A program made the position numbers and the translations under genes. 64,000 bases of DNA from Luffa acutangula (Eukaryota; Streptophyta; Magnoliopsida; Cucurbitales; Cucurbitaceae), in the NCBI GenBank assembly GCA_036850905.1, contig CM072094.1, positions 35,230,982 through 35,294,981 of the forward strand. Reading direction: 5' to 3'. A model generated the notes under the pieces. The model saw only the letters and a list, made by a program, of their open reading frames with translations, ran no database searches and had not been told where the DNA came from. Of this stretch, positions 21,064 through 32,802 are shown piece by piece. Each line of letters starts with the position of its first letter. Within the stretch, counting starts at the first letter, position 1.

Positions 21064-21277
21064 TACAATATAAAAATTTCTTCATTTTTTTTTAGTTCAA
21101 CAACATATATGAAAATAGGAGATTTCAACCTTTCTTAGACGGTGGTATATGTCTTAAAATCACATGGTCTCTGGCCTTTTAACTACAAATTTAATTAAAC
21201 TATACCTTACCTACTAAATTATTCTATTTTGTTCTTTTAATTTTCATATTTATTTTAGTTCTTCAATTTTAGAAAGT
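20133..21277. repeat. Segmental duplication, copy 1
   Basis: About 1,015 bp, excluding the SINE, match 23569-23702 plus 28409-29288 at high identity, including TGGATATATAAGTTCACTTT and GGATTTGCATGTGGAAGGTA. Both copies are direct and non-coding. The 22066 gene lies between them. Confidence 0.85.
20930..21058 (+). mobile_element. tRNA-derived SINE with a 43-bp poly(A) tail
   Basis: An A-box-like TAGCTTAGCTCAACTGG (from 20939) is followed by a B-box-like GATTTGAATCTCCC (about 20988) and an uninterrupted A43 tail (21016-21058). The duplicated segment at about 29014-29030 lacks the whole unit and reads straight through TTCCCTTTTACAAT, so it is an empty site. Short CTCTTT/CCTTTT repeats flank the insertion. 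The cloverleaf is not complete, so it is not a functional tRNA gene. Confidence 0.75.
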
Positions 21278-22007
21278 TACCTTTGACCCTTGCTATTATT
21301 ATTCTAAAAGCAATTTTAGAAAACTAACAATTTTGATCCTTACTATTAGACTCCAAGCAATTTGCTAAACAATGGATGAAAATAAAAACAATTACCAAAG
21401 CACGATTATCTTTTAAAATAAGAACTTAGATAAATATTTGGGAAAATTTGATTTTAAACAAGTAATATCAATTTTTATCTTAAACTTAAAATTTCGTCAA
21501 ATTGAATCTTAAATTTGATAAGTATAGCAATTCTCATCTTAAGTTTTAAAAAGTGTTGCAATTTATACCGTAAAATAGGTATTCATTTGAGAAATAGTTG
21601 AAAAGAGTATTATTCCAATAAATTATAAAACGTATATTTGGTATAAAATTGAGAGGAGGCCAGCAAAAGTGACAATAAAACTAGTTTTCTTTTTCTATTG
21701 AAATATGTAATTTTTTATGGAGCCTTTAAATAGTCAACTTTATGCATTAATCCCTTTGATATAAATTTTTTTTTTAAAAAAAAACTTTATACATTAATCA
21801 AATTAAATTTTGTGCAAAAATCGTTTCATAAAATTAGTGATTTTTTAAGTAATGCCCGCTTAGAATGAAACTCTTTATTCTCATATTCTAGAAACAAGAA
21901 TTTTCAGTTTTGAACCAAAATAGTCTCTGAAAGCAATATCCAACTTTCCAGCCGCGTCCCTGTACTTTAAATATTCTCCAAATCTTCATAACCATTTAGT
22001 TCCACCT

Positions 22008-22020
22008 CTCTATTTAAACA
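22008..22020 (+). promoter_or_regulatory. TATA-like element upstream of the 22066 gene
   Basis: CTCTATTTAAACA lies about 50 bp before the start codon, a plausible distance for a plant core promoter with a short leader. Confidence 0.35.
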
Positions 22021-22065
22021 TCGCCGATTCCATTTCCATCCAGACTCAATCGGAACCCTAACAAT

Positions 22066-22434
22066 ATGATCGACAGGAAGCAGCTCGCGTCGCCGAATGG
22101 AGCTTTCCGACGACTTTTCAGAGCTCGATGCCGGAAAAATGCTAGAGCCAATAATCTATTCGAAGCCATTGCCAAAGCGAGTAGTCAAGGAGCCGGTTCT
22201 GTTTCTCAGATCGAAGAAGACGGAGTCGTACGGGTTAAGATTGTCGTGAAGAAGACAAATTTGGCTCAATTTCTCGATGCCATGGGCAACGGCAGCGAAG
22301 GAGGAGCAACGGCGGTTTCCGCCGAACAACGGTTGGCTCTTGTGAGACGAAAGCAACTTCTCAGAGCGAAACTTGTGGCGGCGACATGGAGTCCGGCGCT
22401 GCAAAGCATTCCAGAAGAGATCGATTCGATCTGA
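22066..22434 (+). CDS. Small conserved plant-type protein of unknown function (122 aa, intronless)
   Basis: A single open frame from ATG to TGA with higher GC and more even codon use than the surrounding AT-rich DNA. The N-terminus is basic (FRRLFRARCRKNARANN). The middle VVRVKIVVKKTNLAQFLDAM looks like a beta strand followed by a helix. The C-terminal AEQRLALVRRKQLLRAK and WSPALQSIPE resemble a family of short, single-exon angiosperm proteins that I recall but cannot name. There is no signal peptide or membrane segment. A TATA-like sequence lies upstream and an AATAAA-like GAAATAAATG about 200 bp downstream. It has no recognised partner genes; its neighbours are repeats. Confidence 0.72.
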   Translation: MIDRKQLASPNGAFRRLFRARCRKNARANNLFEAIAKASSQGAGSVSQIEEDGVVRVKIVVKKTNLAQFLDAMGNGSEGGATAVSAEQRLALVRRKQLLRAKLVAATWSPALQSIPEEIDSI

Positions 22435-23568
22435 AGAAGAAAAATGATCGGCTTCGTAACTAATTTCAGTTTTTTTTTTTTTTTTTTTTTTTTGCTATTG
22501 TTATAATTTTAATTATTTAGTATAAATTATTTTGCCCTTTCTCCTCTGATTATTTTTTTTTATCGATCATTTTCTTTTGTGGAAATGGATTTGATTTGTC
22601 CTTTCTTTTTACTATTTATTTCTTCATGAAATAAATGTTTGAATGTATTTGTGTAACTAATCTGAGGAGAAAGGCACCAAAAGCTTTCAATTATTTAAGA
22701 AAAAAGAAAGATGAGTTTTCTTTTTTTTTTTTTCTTTTTTATTTAGTACCACAAAATATTGGGTGGGTGGAAATTTAAATTTTTGAATCATGAGGAGTGA
22801 TAGATGTTCTTTTTAACTTCTTAGCTATGAAATGACATGAACCAGTTGCATATATCTTGATATCGATAGACGTAAAGATTTGAATTTCCCACCTCATGTT
22901 TTTTTTAATTAAGAAAAGATATTTTCTTAAATATAGTTTATATATATTCAAGTTTAAAATATCGATGTTCATGAAAATGTTTGGTCTCACTTTTATAAAT
23001 ATGTCAAGATAGATATTAATAAAATATCAACGTTGACAAATATTGTTATGAAAAATCATAGTAATCAAGAGTTTTATTAAAAAAGAATTAAATTAAATGA
23101 AAGTTAAAAATCATTATTATTAATATTATGTTTATACAAGTGATACTGCATTGACATTTTTAAATTTGTATATTATATATTTAGGATGTAATAAAAGAAA
23201 TCGATTCATTACTCATCGATGTCAAATCTTTATAAAAGAAAATGTCATATTGAAAAAATCTACATATCGATGAAAATTTAATACTTATTTTACGTCAAAA
23301 AAAAAAAATAAAGAAATTGAATTCTTATTTAACTTTTTTCATTAATAATTAACAGAGGAAAAATTACAAGTAACTTGATTTATTTAATTTTTATAAAGAT
23401 TCTTTTACTTGAAATAAATAAATAATATATATATATATAATCTTATAATATATTAAAAGGTAAAGATTACGGAAAAAACATTTTTAGACCATAATACGCC
23501 TTTAAATTTAAGATAATTACCTAATTAGTTTTCAAATTTCATAATCAAATTTCAAAATTGTTTGTAAG
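22435..23568. other. AT-rich non-coding stretch after the small gene
   Basis: It holds the likely 3' untranslated region (to about 22640), poly-T and poly-A tracts, and a TCTTATAATATATTAAAAGG sequence at about 23441 that resembles a plant Helitron 5' end. No coding frame is supported. Confidence 0.4.
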
Positions 23569-23701
23569 CCATGCATGGATTTCGCTTTAATATAACTCAC
23601 ACCACATCTATTAAAAAATATTTCAATTAGTTGACCTCAACATGTTAGAATAGTAGATGTCTTTAATTATATCTTTACAATGTAACATGGATATATAAGT
23701 T
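23569..23701. repeat. Segmental duplication copy 2, left part
   Basis: Matches 20133-20275 (CTCACACCACATCTAT and CTTTACAATGTAACATGGAT). It is cut by the 23702-28408 insertion; the match resumes at 28409. Confidence 0.8.
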
Positions 23702-24679
23702 TATCTTATGAAACATCTATAATCTATAATCTATAATATATATTAAAAAGCAAGGATCCGTGAAAAACATTTTTAGACTAAAATACCCCTGTAAATTTAA
23801 GATAATTACATAATTAGTATTCAAATTCCAGAATCAAATTTCGTAATTTAATAAAAATCAAAATATAATATATTAAACGGTAAATTCAAGATAATTACAT
23901 AATTAGTTTTCAAATTCTAGAATCAAATTTCGTATTTTAATAAAAATCAAAATATAATATATTAAAATTCAAAATATAATATATTAAACTGTAAATTCAA
24001 GATAATTACATAATTAGTTTTCAAATTCCAGAATAAAAAATATTTTAATTAAATATAATTATTTTAATTAAAAAGTTTTAAAAAAACAAATCTTAAGATA
24101 ATTATTTTAATTAAAAAGTAAAAAAAAAAATTATTACGTGAGAATATTAATATGAAAATTTGAAAAAAAAAACCAATCTTTAAGTTAATTATTTTTATTA
24201 AAAAGTAAAAAGAAAAGAAAAAAAAAAAGAAAAAATCATTACGTAAGAATATTAATATGAAAATTTGAAAAAAAAAACAAATCTTAAGATAATTATTTTA
24301 ATTAAATATAATTATTTTAATTAAGAAGTAAAAAAACCATTACGTGAGAACATTAATATGAAAATTTGAAAAAAAAAATCTTTAAATAATTATTTTAATT
24401 AAATATACACTCTATCCAAAATCTAATCAAATTATCATATGATCTATATACACTCTATCCAAAATCTAATCAAATTAAAATTTGAATTTAAATTCCCCCT
24501 ATAAATTGTTCATTTTCTCTCATTAGTTTTCACATCAAAACTATTCATCCCCTCCTGTAAATTTAAGATAATTACATAATTAGTATTCAAATTCCGGAAT
24601 CAAATTTCATAATTTAATAAAAATCAAAATATAAAAGATACAAAAATTAAAAAGTGGTAATCTAAAAAAAAATTAAAAT

Positions 24680-25450
24680 CGAATATGAAATTTTGAAAAA
24701 AAATCTTTTCCTATAAAAAATGATTAAGAAAATAAAAAAAAAAATCCGTAATCCCTACAAAATTTAAAAAAACAATATGAAATTTTTTTAAAAAAAAATC
24801 TTTTCCTATAAAAATAAGAAAAAAAAACAACAACGTATTTATGGTTAAAACGAATTCTATGTGTTTTTTTTTCTTTTTTTTTAATAAAAACAAATAGGGT
24901 ATTTTTGTTTATTTTTTTAATCTATAATATATTTAAATTAATTAGTTTTCAATTTTCAAAAAAAAATAATTGTTTTAATTAAAAAAAAGAAAAGATAAAA
25001 AAAATAATTATTTTAATTAAAAAAGATTAAAAAATAAATTTTGTAATTATTTTAATTAATTATCGAATATGAAATTTTGAAAAAAAATATTTTCCTATAA
25101 AAAATGATTAAGAAAATTAAAAAAAATCCGTAATCCCTACAAAATTTAAAAAACCAATATGAAATTTTGAAAAAAAATCTTTTTCTATAAAAAAATAAGG
25201 AAAAAAAAATAACGTATTTATGGTTAAAACGAATTCTAACGTATTTATGGTTAAAACGAATTCTAACGTATTTATGGTTAAAACGAATTCTGTGTTTTTT
25301 TTTTTTTTAATAAAAACAAATTGGGTATTTTTTTATTTTTTAATCTATAATATATTTAAATTAATTAGTTTTCAGTTTTCGATGAAATAATTGTTTTAAT
25401 TAAAAAAAAAAAGATAAAAAAATAATTATTTTAATTAAAAAAATTTTAAA
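24680..25450. repeat. About 385-bp direct duplication in the AT-rich insertion
   Basis: GAATATGAAATTTTG begins matching blocks near 24682 and 25067. Both continue through TCCGTAATCCCTACAAAATT and TCTATAATATATTTAAATTA. Base composition is extremely AT-rich. Confidence 0.7.
25208..25292. repeat. 27-bp tandem repeat, three copies
   Basis: Three consecutive copies of AACGTATTTATGGTTAAAAC followed by GAATTCT. A single copy lies at the matching place in the upstream duplicate (about 24832). Confidence 0.85.
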
Positions 25451-25846
25451 AATAAATTTCGTAATTATTTTAATTAATTAACTAGAAAAAGAAAAAATAA
25501 AAAAAATAGATTTTGTAATTTTTAATTAATTAATTACAAAAGAATAAAAATAAATTTTGTAACTGTTTTAATTAAAAAAATATATAAAAAAATGAAAGAA
25601 ATAAAGAATTTTTTTTAATTGTCAAAATCTAATATTATTTTTTTCAAATATGAAATTTAATAACCTAGAATAATATCTTATGGCCGATAGATTAAATTTT
25701 GCGTTTTATTCTTTTTTTTATTTGCTTAATATTCTTTTTATCTTATGAAGTTTAATAACATAGATTAATATTATAGTCTATATATCTTATTTTATGGTTT
25801 GTAGATTTTATCCAAAATCTAATCAAATTAGAATTTTAATCTAAAT

Positions 25847-25955
25847 TTCGTCTATAAATATTTCACGTTCTTCCATTGGTTTTCACATCAAGAAAACTTT
25901 ACAAACATGGTGAAACTCTTGCAACTTCTTCGTCGAGTCGCTGGTATTTACCTCT
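25847..25955 (+). other. Possible captured promoter and first exon
   Basis: CTATAAATATTTCACG is a good plant TATA context. About 55 bp later an ATG opens MVKLLQLLRRVAG before a GT-containing boundary (CGCTGGTATTTACC). A similar promoter-like block without the ATG stretch occurs at about 24497-24550. Helitrons often capture such gene pieces. No continuation exon was identified. Confidence 0.3.
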
Positions 25956-28375
25956 CACACTCAAATACCTCTGTATTTGAATTTTTGGACTAAATCTCTT
26001 ATTTCTCGCACTTTAATTTTGTTATGTGATTTTATATTCAAAATATCGTAATATATATCTTTTAAAGTTTAAAACATAAATGTATATTTTTTTTAGACTT
26101 GCCATTTTTTTTTTTTTTTTGCAGCAGTTAATGTATAATCACCTCTATTGTTTCTTTATTGAATTGTCGATTTTCATCACCTCCTTGCTCAATCCACTAA
26201 CAAGTTTTTGAAGCTAAGACAATCTACTATCAAATTTAAGTACGCTATACTTTTTATATTGCATTTGCATGGTTAAATCAAATTTTGTAATTAAAATATT
26301 GGACAATGAGTGATCAAGGTTAGGGGCGAAGTGTTGCAGGGAAGGATGAGAAAGAGTATTGTGAGATTTCAATGGAGAATATAAAAAATAGAAATAGTTA
26401 ATTGTGAGTTCGATGTAGATATGTAGCAAAAATAGTTGCAATTTCTTATGATTATATTATAAGCATTTCGTCTATAATTTTTACCAAACCCCTCCATTAT
26501 TGATCTCACTTTTGCTTGACTCCAATTTATTTTCCTAATCCTTGAATGCATCACCGTTCTCCAAATATCCCCATGCTTGGATATCATATGAAAGTTTGAT
26601 TTTGAAAAATATTCAAATTTAAGGTTTTTCCCCTTTAGATTCTAGACATACTTCGATCATTTAAATTTAGTCATTCATGTCAGTTATCCCATCATAAAAT
26701 CATTCTCATTCACACCCTCCCAATCTTATATACCCCTATCACTCCTTAAGAATTTTGTTTTCATAACTTTTTTTTTTAATGTTTTTTTTAAGTTATTGAA
26801 GATTGATAAAATTTGTTAGACTTATTTCAATAATATAAGATTATGATTGCTTTGTGATTATGTTGGACTCAATTACTGAACTTGAGTAAAACTTGAAGGT
26901 TTCCAAAACATGTATTATATGCCCATGATGATTATGGAAAACAATAATTTTTTTTTTAATCATACCATTAAACTTTATTGTGTAATTTATTTTTAAATTG
27001 GCCAATGCAATTATAGAATGAAACTATTGTAATTAAATTTTGTCTAAACTCAGTAATTTATTTTAAAGAACAAACACTATCAAAATTAAATAAACACAAA
27101 TTATGTAAAATCAAAACAATCAAGCAAAAATATGGAATCTAACTTAGGTTTTAAAATTCATAATTAAAAACTAAAGAAAAATTTTATGACTACAACTTAT
27201 AGAATTATAGAATTTTTAAGCAAAAAAAAAAAAAAAATTAGGTATGTCAACTTTTAGGAAAAAAACACGAAGAATATGTTTCTGGTACCTTTTTCAGAAA
27301 GCAAAGCATTGAAGATGAAATAAGTTTTTTGAAATGTCAATCTATTTATCATTTTCTAAAACAAAATCATAGATTAAAAAGCATAAATTAAAAATTAACG
27401 AAGAATATGAAAACGAAAACATAAAAAATAAACGAAAACATAAAAATAAATAAATAAATAAAATAAAGAATAAATATGCCAATAGAAATTAAAAATTAAA
27501 GAAGAAAATGCAAATAAAAAATAAAAAAGAAAAATGAAGAAAGAAAAACATAACTTGAGTCTGCCACAGGCGGATTGTCATCATGAATGCGTGTGTGTGA
27601 TGCCGATATTCATGTCTGAATCTCCTTTTGTACAAAGCCAAAGAATCAACTTGGTTTTCCAAAATCTTTTCAAATGCATCTGTTTTTCCAAATTTCTTTT
27701 TTTAAAAATACATTAACTATCTAATTAACCCGTACTGTTTTCTTTCAAATAATTGGAACACTTTAAAATTTGTGGTTTGGATGAGCTATAAAACAAAAAT
27801 GATCAATAAATAAATAAATAAAATATATATAATGTAAATAAACTCAAATTGAGATGTAACATGCAAATACAACAAAAGAGATAGTGTTGAACGGAACAAA
27901 ATAGATAATTACTCAACTTTTTCAAGGTTGGAGTTAAGTAGAGTAAGAATGGGCGATTGAAAAGATGGAAATGGCCCAGGGAGAGATGTGGGAAGTAGTC
28001 AGATTGGACAAAGGATAGAAAGAGAAAGAGAAATTGACTAAAATAGATCAAATTTTTATATTTTGATAGTTTAAGTGTTTAATTTTAAATTTATCATATA
28101 GTTTATGAGGGTTTAATTTTTATAAAGAAGTTTTGACTTTATAAACCAATTTATTTAACATGTATTTTTTTATTATTATTTAGCATAATTATTGTTACTC
28201 CATTTGCTATGATAAGTTACATATATATATATTATATTATATTATATTAAAATTAGTTATATTAGAAAACAAAAAAATCATCATAGAAGTAGAAAAAACA
28301 AAACTAATATAAGAATGTATATACAATCTTAATTAATTTTAAATTAATTTTACTTCATAATAATTTAGTCAAATT
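25956..28375. other. Insertion interior without recognised gene
   Basis: AT-rich with several poly-A or poly-T runs and A-rich simple repeats (about 27370-27530). Only short chance frames are present. Confidence 0.4.
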
Positions 28376-28408
28376 ATTACACGTGCATCACACGTGGTAA
28401 AAATCTGG

Positions 28409-29288
28409 TGGATATATAAGTTCACTTTGAAGTGAAATTTGTATCATTTGATTTTGTTTTTTAACTTAACTAAAAATAGTTGGCTTAAACCGAACTAGAA
28501 GGATCCTCTCTACTTTAATGTTAGTCTTCACTTTTAACTTATAAATAAGATTATGTTCTATCTCAAACTCAATAAATAATATAGGTAATATGACTTGCGA
28601 ATTTAAAAACCTACCAACTCCAAATGTTGAAGTTTATCATAAAAATGAATGAATCTTAGGTCAATTAAATGGTACATCATCTTTTTTCAACAAGAATAAA
28701 CAAAACCTTTTTGAACAGTTAGCCAATCATTTGACAATCTAAAATATTTCATACCAACGTTATAAGTTTTAGGTCAAAATTGTTATTTTATTGAGGATCA
28801 AATTTAATCTCCCTAAAAAGAATGCCACCCCAATTCTTTTCCACTACCAATATTACAAAAGGAAAAAAAAAAAAAAACATATATAATATATAGTTTAAAA
28901 TAGAATGTTCAATTCCCTCCTTGACCAATCACTTTGGTCTCATTAAAATATCAATATATCATTATTCCATTATCCGCATTAATAGGATTTGCATGTGGAA
29001 GGTAGGCTAATATATCAAATTCCCTTTTACAATATATAAATTTCTCCCTATTTTTTTTAGTTCAACAACATATATGACGAAAATATTCTCTCAAAAAAAC
29101 AAAAAAAAATACAACATATATGAAAGTAGGAGATTCAAACATCTCTTAGACGATGGTAATATATGTCTTAAAATCACATGGTCTCTGGTCTTTTAGCTAC
29201 AAATTTAATTAAACTGTACCTTACCTACTAAATTATTCTATTTTGGTCTTTTCATTTTCATATTTATTTTAGTTCTTCAATTTTAGAA
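28409..29288. repeat. Segmental duplication copy 2, right part
   Basis: Matches about 20262-21277 at high identity but lacks the SINE and about 50 bp near 20858-20908. It ends at TTTTAGAA, where the next transposon begins. Confidence 0.85.
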
Positions 29289-30127
29289 GGGGAATTGTGC
29301 TAAATAGCTAGAAAAAAAAGCCTTCTTGTTTTTTGGCTACAAATGTTCAGAATTTGCAGGGGTGGCCACCGCATTTTCAGGAACTGTTTTCTAGATTTTT
29401 TTGACATTTTTACCCCTAGTATATACGACTATAGACAAACGTCGTTAACAGATTCTTTTTTGTTTTCATTCAGTTTCTCCCCCTTTTTTCGGCATGGATG
29501 AATCCCGATTTATAGGGAGTTCAGTTGGCGGTTTGTGTTCAAGTGTATAAAAAGATCTACCTATTTTTTAGGCTTAGGTTCAGCTTTTCCAACGGTAAAA
29601 AAAGATTTTATCCCTCACATTTTGCCCCTCATTATCCATGTTACAAAAGAACAACAATAAAAGTCGTAAGTAGCAGTACATACAGACAGATGACAGTACA
29701 TATAAACTACAACGTATATATAACTCATATGGGGGGTGGGACTGGGGTAAGTATGCATACACACAGGATGCGTGCGGAACACGTATGTATGTAATACTAT
29801 AGACATATATCAGTTATGGCATTTCATCAGAATGCATTCAGGTGAACATGGTACGGGGGTTATTATGGTTGCATAAAGCAACACAGACAAAGACAAAATG
29901 TATTTTTATTGGGCATTCCAGAAATACACGATACAGGGGTGATTAACTCAAATACAGGGGGATTAAGTGTATACACACACAAGTAGACACATTAGACCAT
30001 TTCATGGATGTATATAATAGTACAGACAAATCAAAGCATTTTTTCTATTAGACATGTCAATGTGTACGCACACATACATATGAGTATACCACAAGCACAC
30101 TTTTTCCAGAGAAGTTGTAATAACGAT

Positions 30128-30360
30128 GAAATGGTATTTATCAGTACAACACTCGGGGGAATGTAATAACGAAATCCTAAGATCTCGGGGGAATGTATCA
30201 GTTTGTTGCTAATATAAGGGAATGAGAATGAAGTTGTTCATGTCTAATAGAAATGGTATTTATCAGTACATACCACTCGGGGGAATGTAATAACGAAATC
30301 CCTAAAATCTTGGGGAATGTATCAGTTTGTTGCTAATATAAGGGAATGGGAATGAAACTG
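30128..30360. repeat. 122-bp tandem duplication
   Basis: GAAATGGTATTTATCAGTAC starts at 30128 and 30250. Each is followed by CTCGGGGGAATGTAATAACG and ATGTATCAGTTTGTTGCTAA. Confidence 0.85.
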
Positions 30361-30940
30361 TTACCTTGGTTTGAATTTCTGAGAAATTGTACAGTCCTCG
30401 TGCAGAAGGAGAATCGATGGAGGATGTGGGGCAAGCAAGAGTCTCGACGGCACGACGGAAGAATGTCGTCGGCACGGCGGATGTGGGTCGTCGGCGCGAT
30501 GCGAGAGGTAGGGATTGGGATACACTCTGTGTTGGGGGATGGAAAATGGTGGGAAATGGAGGATTAAGTCTTTCAAGGGGGGAAATGGTGGGAAGGGAGG
30601 GTTGTGGAAGATGAAGATGGACGGACGGGCTGCGGTTCTGGTGGGAGGGTGGGCGGTGTTATGACAACTCATAATTGCAGCAGCTACGGTATCATAATTA
30701 CTGTGTTCTTATTTGTTTTTAAAAATTTTCAGGTATTCTTAGTTGCAAGTAGTAAATCTTCCTATTGACAGGACTGTTGTTTCCAATTAATGGAGTTCGA
30801 AGGTGTTTCTCTCTACTGAAGGGGGTTGAACTTTGTACTCTTCCCCAATAAAGGTATTTACTCCTTTTTACGGGGAACAACTATTTCCTGTAGTAACAAT
30901 ATGATACATCGTCTGATTTTCAAAATAATTTTGTGTTCTT

Positions 30941-31082
30941 GGATTTTTTAATTTCAAACCTCCTAAAATGTCTCCAACTTATTTTTAGGGATTTTTTTAA
31001 TTTCAAACCTCCTAAAATGTCTCCAACTTATTTTTAGGGATTTTTTAATTTCAAACCTCCTAAAATATCTCCAACTTATTTT
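30941..31082. repeat. 48/49-bp tandem repeat, three copies
   Basis: AATTTCAAACCTCCTAAAAT begins at 30950, 30999 and 31047, each followed by TCTCCAACTTATTTT. Confidence 0.88.
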
Positions 31083-31379
31083 GTAGGAGTGTATTTTATC
31101 TTTCTTACTCCCTGATTTTGGTTTTAAACATTAAGAACACGTTAGGAAGTTTGTTGGGAGGGCATTTTTGTCTTGTACAAATAGGGATTTATTAATCAGT
31201 AAATTGTTTAGCCATCTATTTAATTTATAAACGTTCGTAGCCATTTTCAAGCCACCTATTTATTTATAGTCATTTTTCTTGTTGCCCCTTTTATAAATGA
31301 GCTAGTTGGACTTTTGGGCCTTCTTTTAAAGGAAATGGGCTAAAAGATATAAAAATATATTATATTTTAGGGCCGGTTG

Positions 31380-32793
31380 CAAGGATAGCAATATAGGCCA
31401 AAATAATTGCAAATCTAGCAACCCACAAAAAAAATTGCAAAAATGGCAAAATCTAATAGTTTGTATGTTGCATTTACTAAAATACCCCTCCATATTTTCT
31501 TTCCCTGATAGAAAGTTTTTCTATCGCTGATAGATTCTATCAGTGATAGAAAGGTTTTCTATCACTAATAGAAAGATTTTCTATCACTGATAGATTCTAT
31601 CAGTGATAGAAATTTTCTTTCACTGATAGATTCTATCATATGATAGAAATTTTTTCTACTACTGATAGATTCTATCGGCGATAGATATTTTTCTATCACT
31701 TGTTCGGTGTTCTATCAGTGTTTGGTTGTTGTTATTTGGATTTCTATTAGTGTTTGGTTTTTGCTTTTCAGTGTTTGATTTCTATAATCGTTCGTTTTTG
31801 CTTTATTTTTCAATGCTCGATTTCACCATGTATCACCATCGCTGATAGAAACAAAAGATCTTCTATCACTGATAGAAAAGTATCAGTGATAGAAAGATTT
31901 TCTATAACTCACGAAAAGTTTTTCTATCAGTCTCAGTGATAGAGATAGAAAGTTTTTCTATCACTCATAGCAAGATTTTCTATGAATGATAGAAATTTTT
32001 TCTATCACTCATAGAAAAAATTTCTATAAGTAATAGAAGATTTCTATCACTGATAGGTTCTATCATGGATTGAAAGATTTTCTATCAAGAGTTTTCTATC
32101 ATTGATAGAATAGTAAAAATTTCTATCAGTGATAGAAATCTTTTATCACTGATAGAAAGTTTTTCTATCACTTATAGATTATATCGGTGATAGAAAGATT
32201 TTTATCGGAGATAGAAAGATTTTTTTGGGTGATCAGGGATTGAAAGATTTTTTATCAAAAGTTTTTCTATAATTTTCTATAAAAAGTTTTTTTTATCACT
32301 GATAGAACCTATCAGTGATAGAAATCTTTTATCACTGGTAGAAAAAGTTTCTATTAGTGATAGAAATCTTCTATTCTATCAGTGATAGAAACTTTCTATC
32401 ACTGATAGAAAATTTTTCTACCACTGATAGAATCTATCAGTCATAGAAATATTAGTGATAGAAACTTTCTATCGCCGATAGAAAATTTTTCTACAATTGA
32501 TAGAATCTATCAGTGATAGAAATATCACTGATATAAACTTTATTCTATCAGTGATAGAAACTTTCTATCACTGATAGAAAATTTTTCTACCACTGATAGA
32601 ATCTATCAGTAATAAAAAGACTTTTTATCAGTATAAAAAAAAAAAACTGACGAGGAAGAAGAAGATGGACACACAGGGGCAATTTAGGAATATAAAAAAA
32701 TAATTAAAAAATTTTGCCATATTTGCAAATATTTTTAAAAATTGCTATATTTGTAATTATTTACCTTCATGTTGCCACCCATTACAATTATCC
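31380..32793 (+). mobile_element. MULE-type element packed with tet-operator-like palindromes, copy 1
   Basis: Perfect 9-bp duplications TATATTTTA flank it (31371-31379 and 32794-32802), the size expected of Mutator-like elements. The ends form long degenerate inverted repeats: GGGCCGGTTGCAAGGATAGCAA against inverted GGATAATTGTAATGGGTGGC, both leading to CAAATxTAGCAA and ATGGCAAAAT blocks. The interior is dozens of short palindromic repeats of the form TTTCTATCAGTGATAGAAA. No coding potential. Confidence 0.88.
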
Positions 32794-32802
32794 TATATTT
32801 TA

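Larger units (their letters stand above)
23702..28408 (+). mobile_element. 4.7-kb AT-rich insertion with Helitron-like ends
   Basis: It splits the segmental duplication and is flanked by a perfect 14-bp direct repeat TGGATATATAAGTT (23688-23701 and 28409-28422). The 3' end has the hairpin CACGTGCATCACACGTG, then TAAAAATCTGG at 28408 followed by T. This is the hairpin plus CTRR arrangement of plant Helitrons. TCTATAATATATATTAAAAA at about 23730 resembles a Helitron 5' end. No Rep/helicase is present. The 14-bp repeat is not expected for a Helitron, so more than one event may be involved. Confidence 0.5.
29289..31288. mobile_element. MULE-type non-autonomous element (2.0 kb)
   Basis: The left end GGGGAATTGTGCTAAATAGC and the right end read inverted (GGGGCAACAAGAAAAATGAC) share degenerate inverted similarity, including GGCTACAAATGTT versus GGCTACGAACGTT. 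Flanks TTTTAGAA (29281-29288) and TTTTATAA (31289-31296) form an imperfect 8-bp duplication. The right end resembles that of the 2237-7602 element. The interior has a GC-rich block (30410-30660), a 122-bp duplication and a 48-bp triplication, but no transposase. Confidence 0.55.

Noticed and set aside
32308..32322. Bacterial tet operator or cloning-vector contamination
   Set aside because: The motif is one variant among dozens of degenerate copies inside a plant transposon; no tetR or vector sequence is nearby.
31480..32640. CRISPR-like regularity of palindromic repeats
   Set aside because: Spacing is irregular, there are no constant-length unique spacers, it is plant DNA, and the repeats lie within an element bounded by a 9-bp target duplication.
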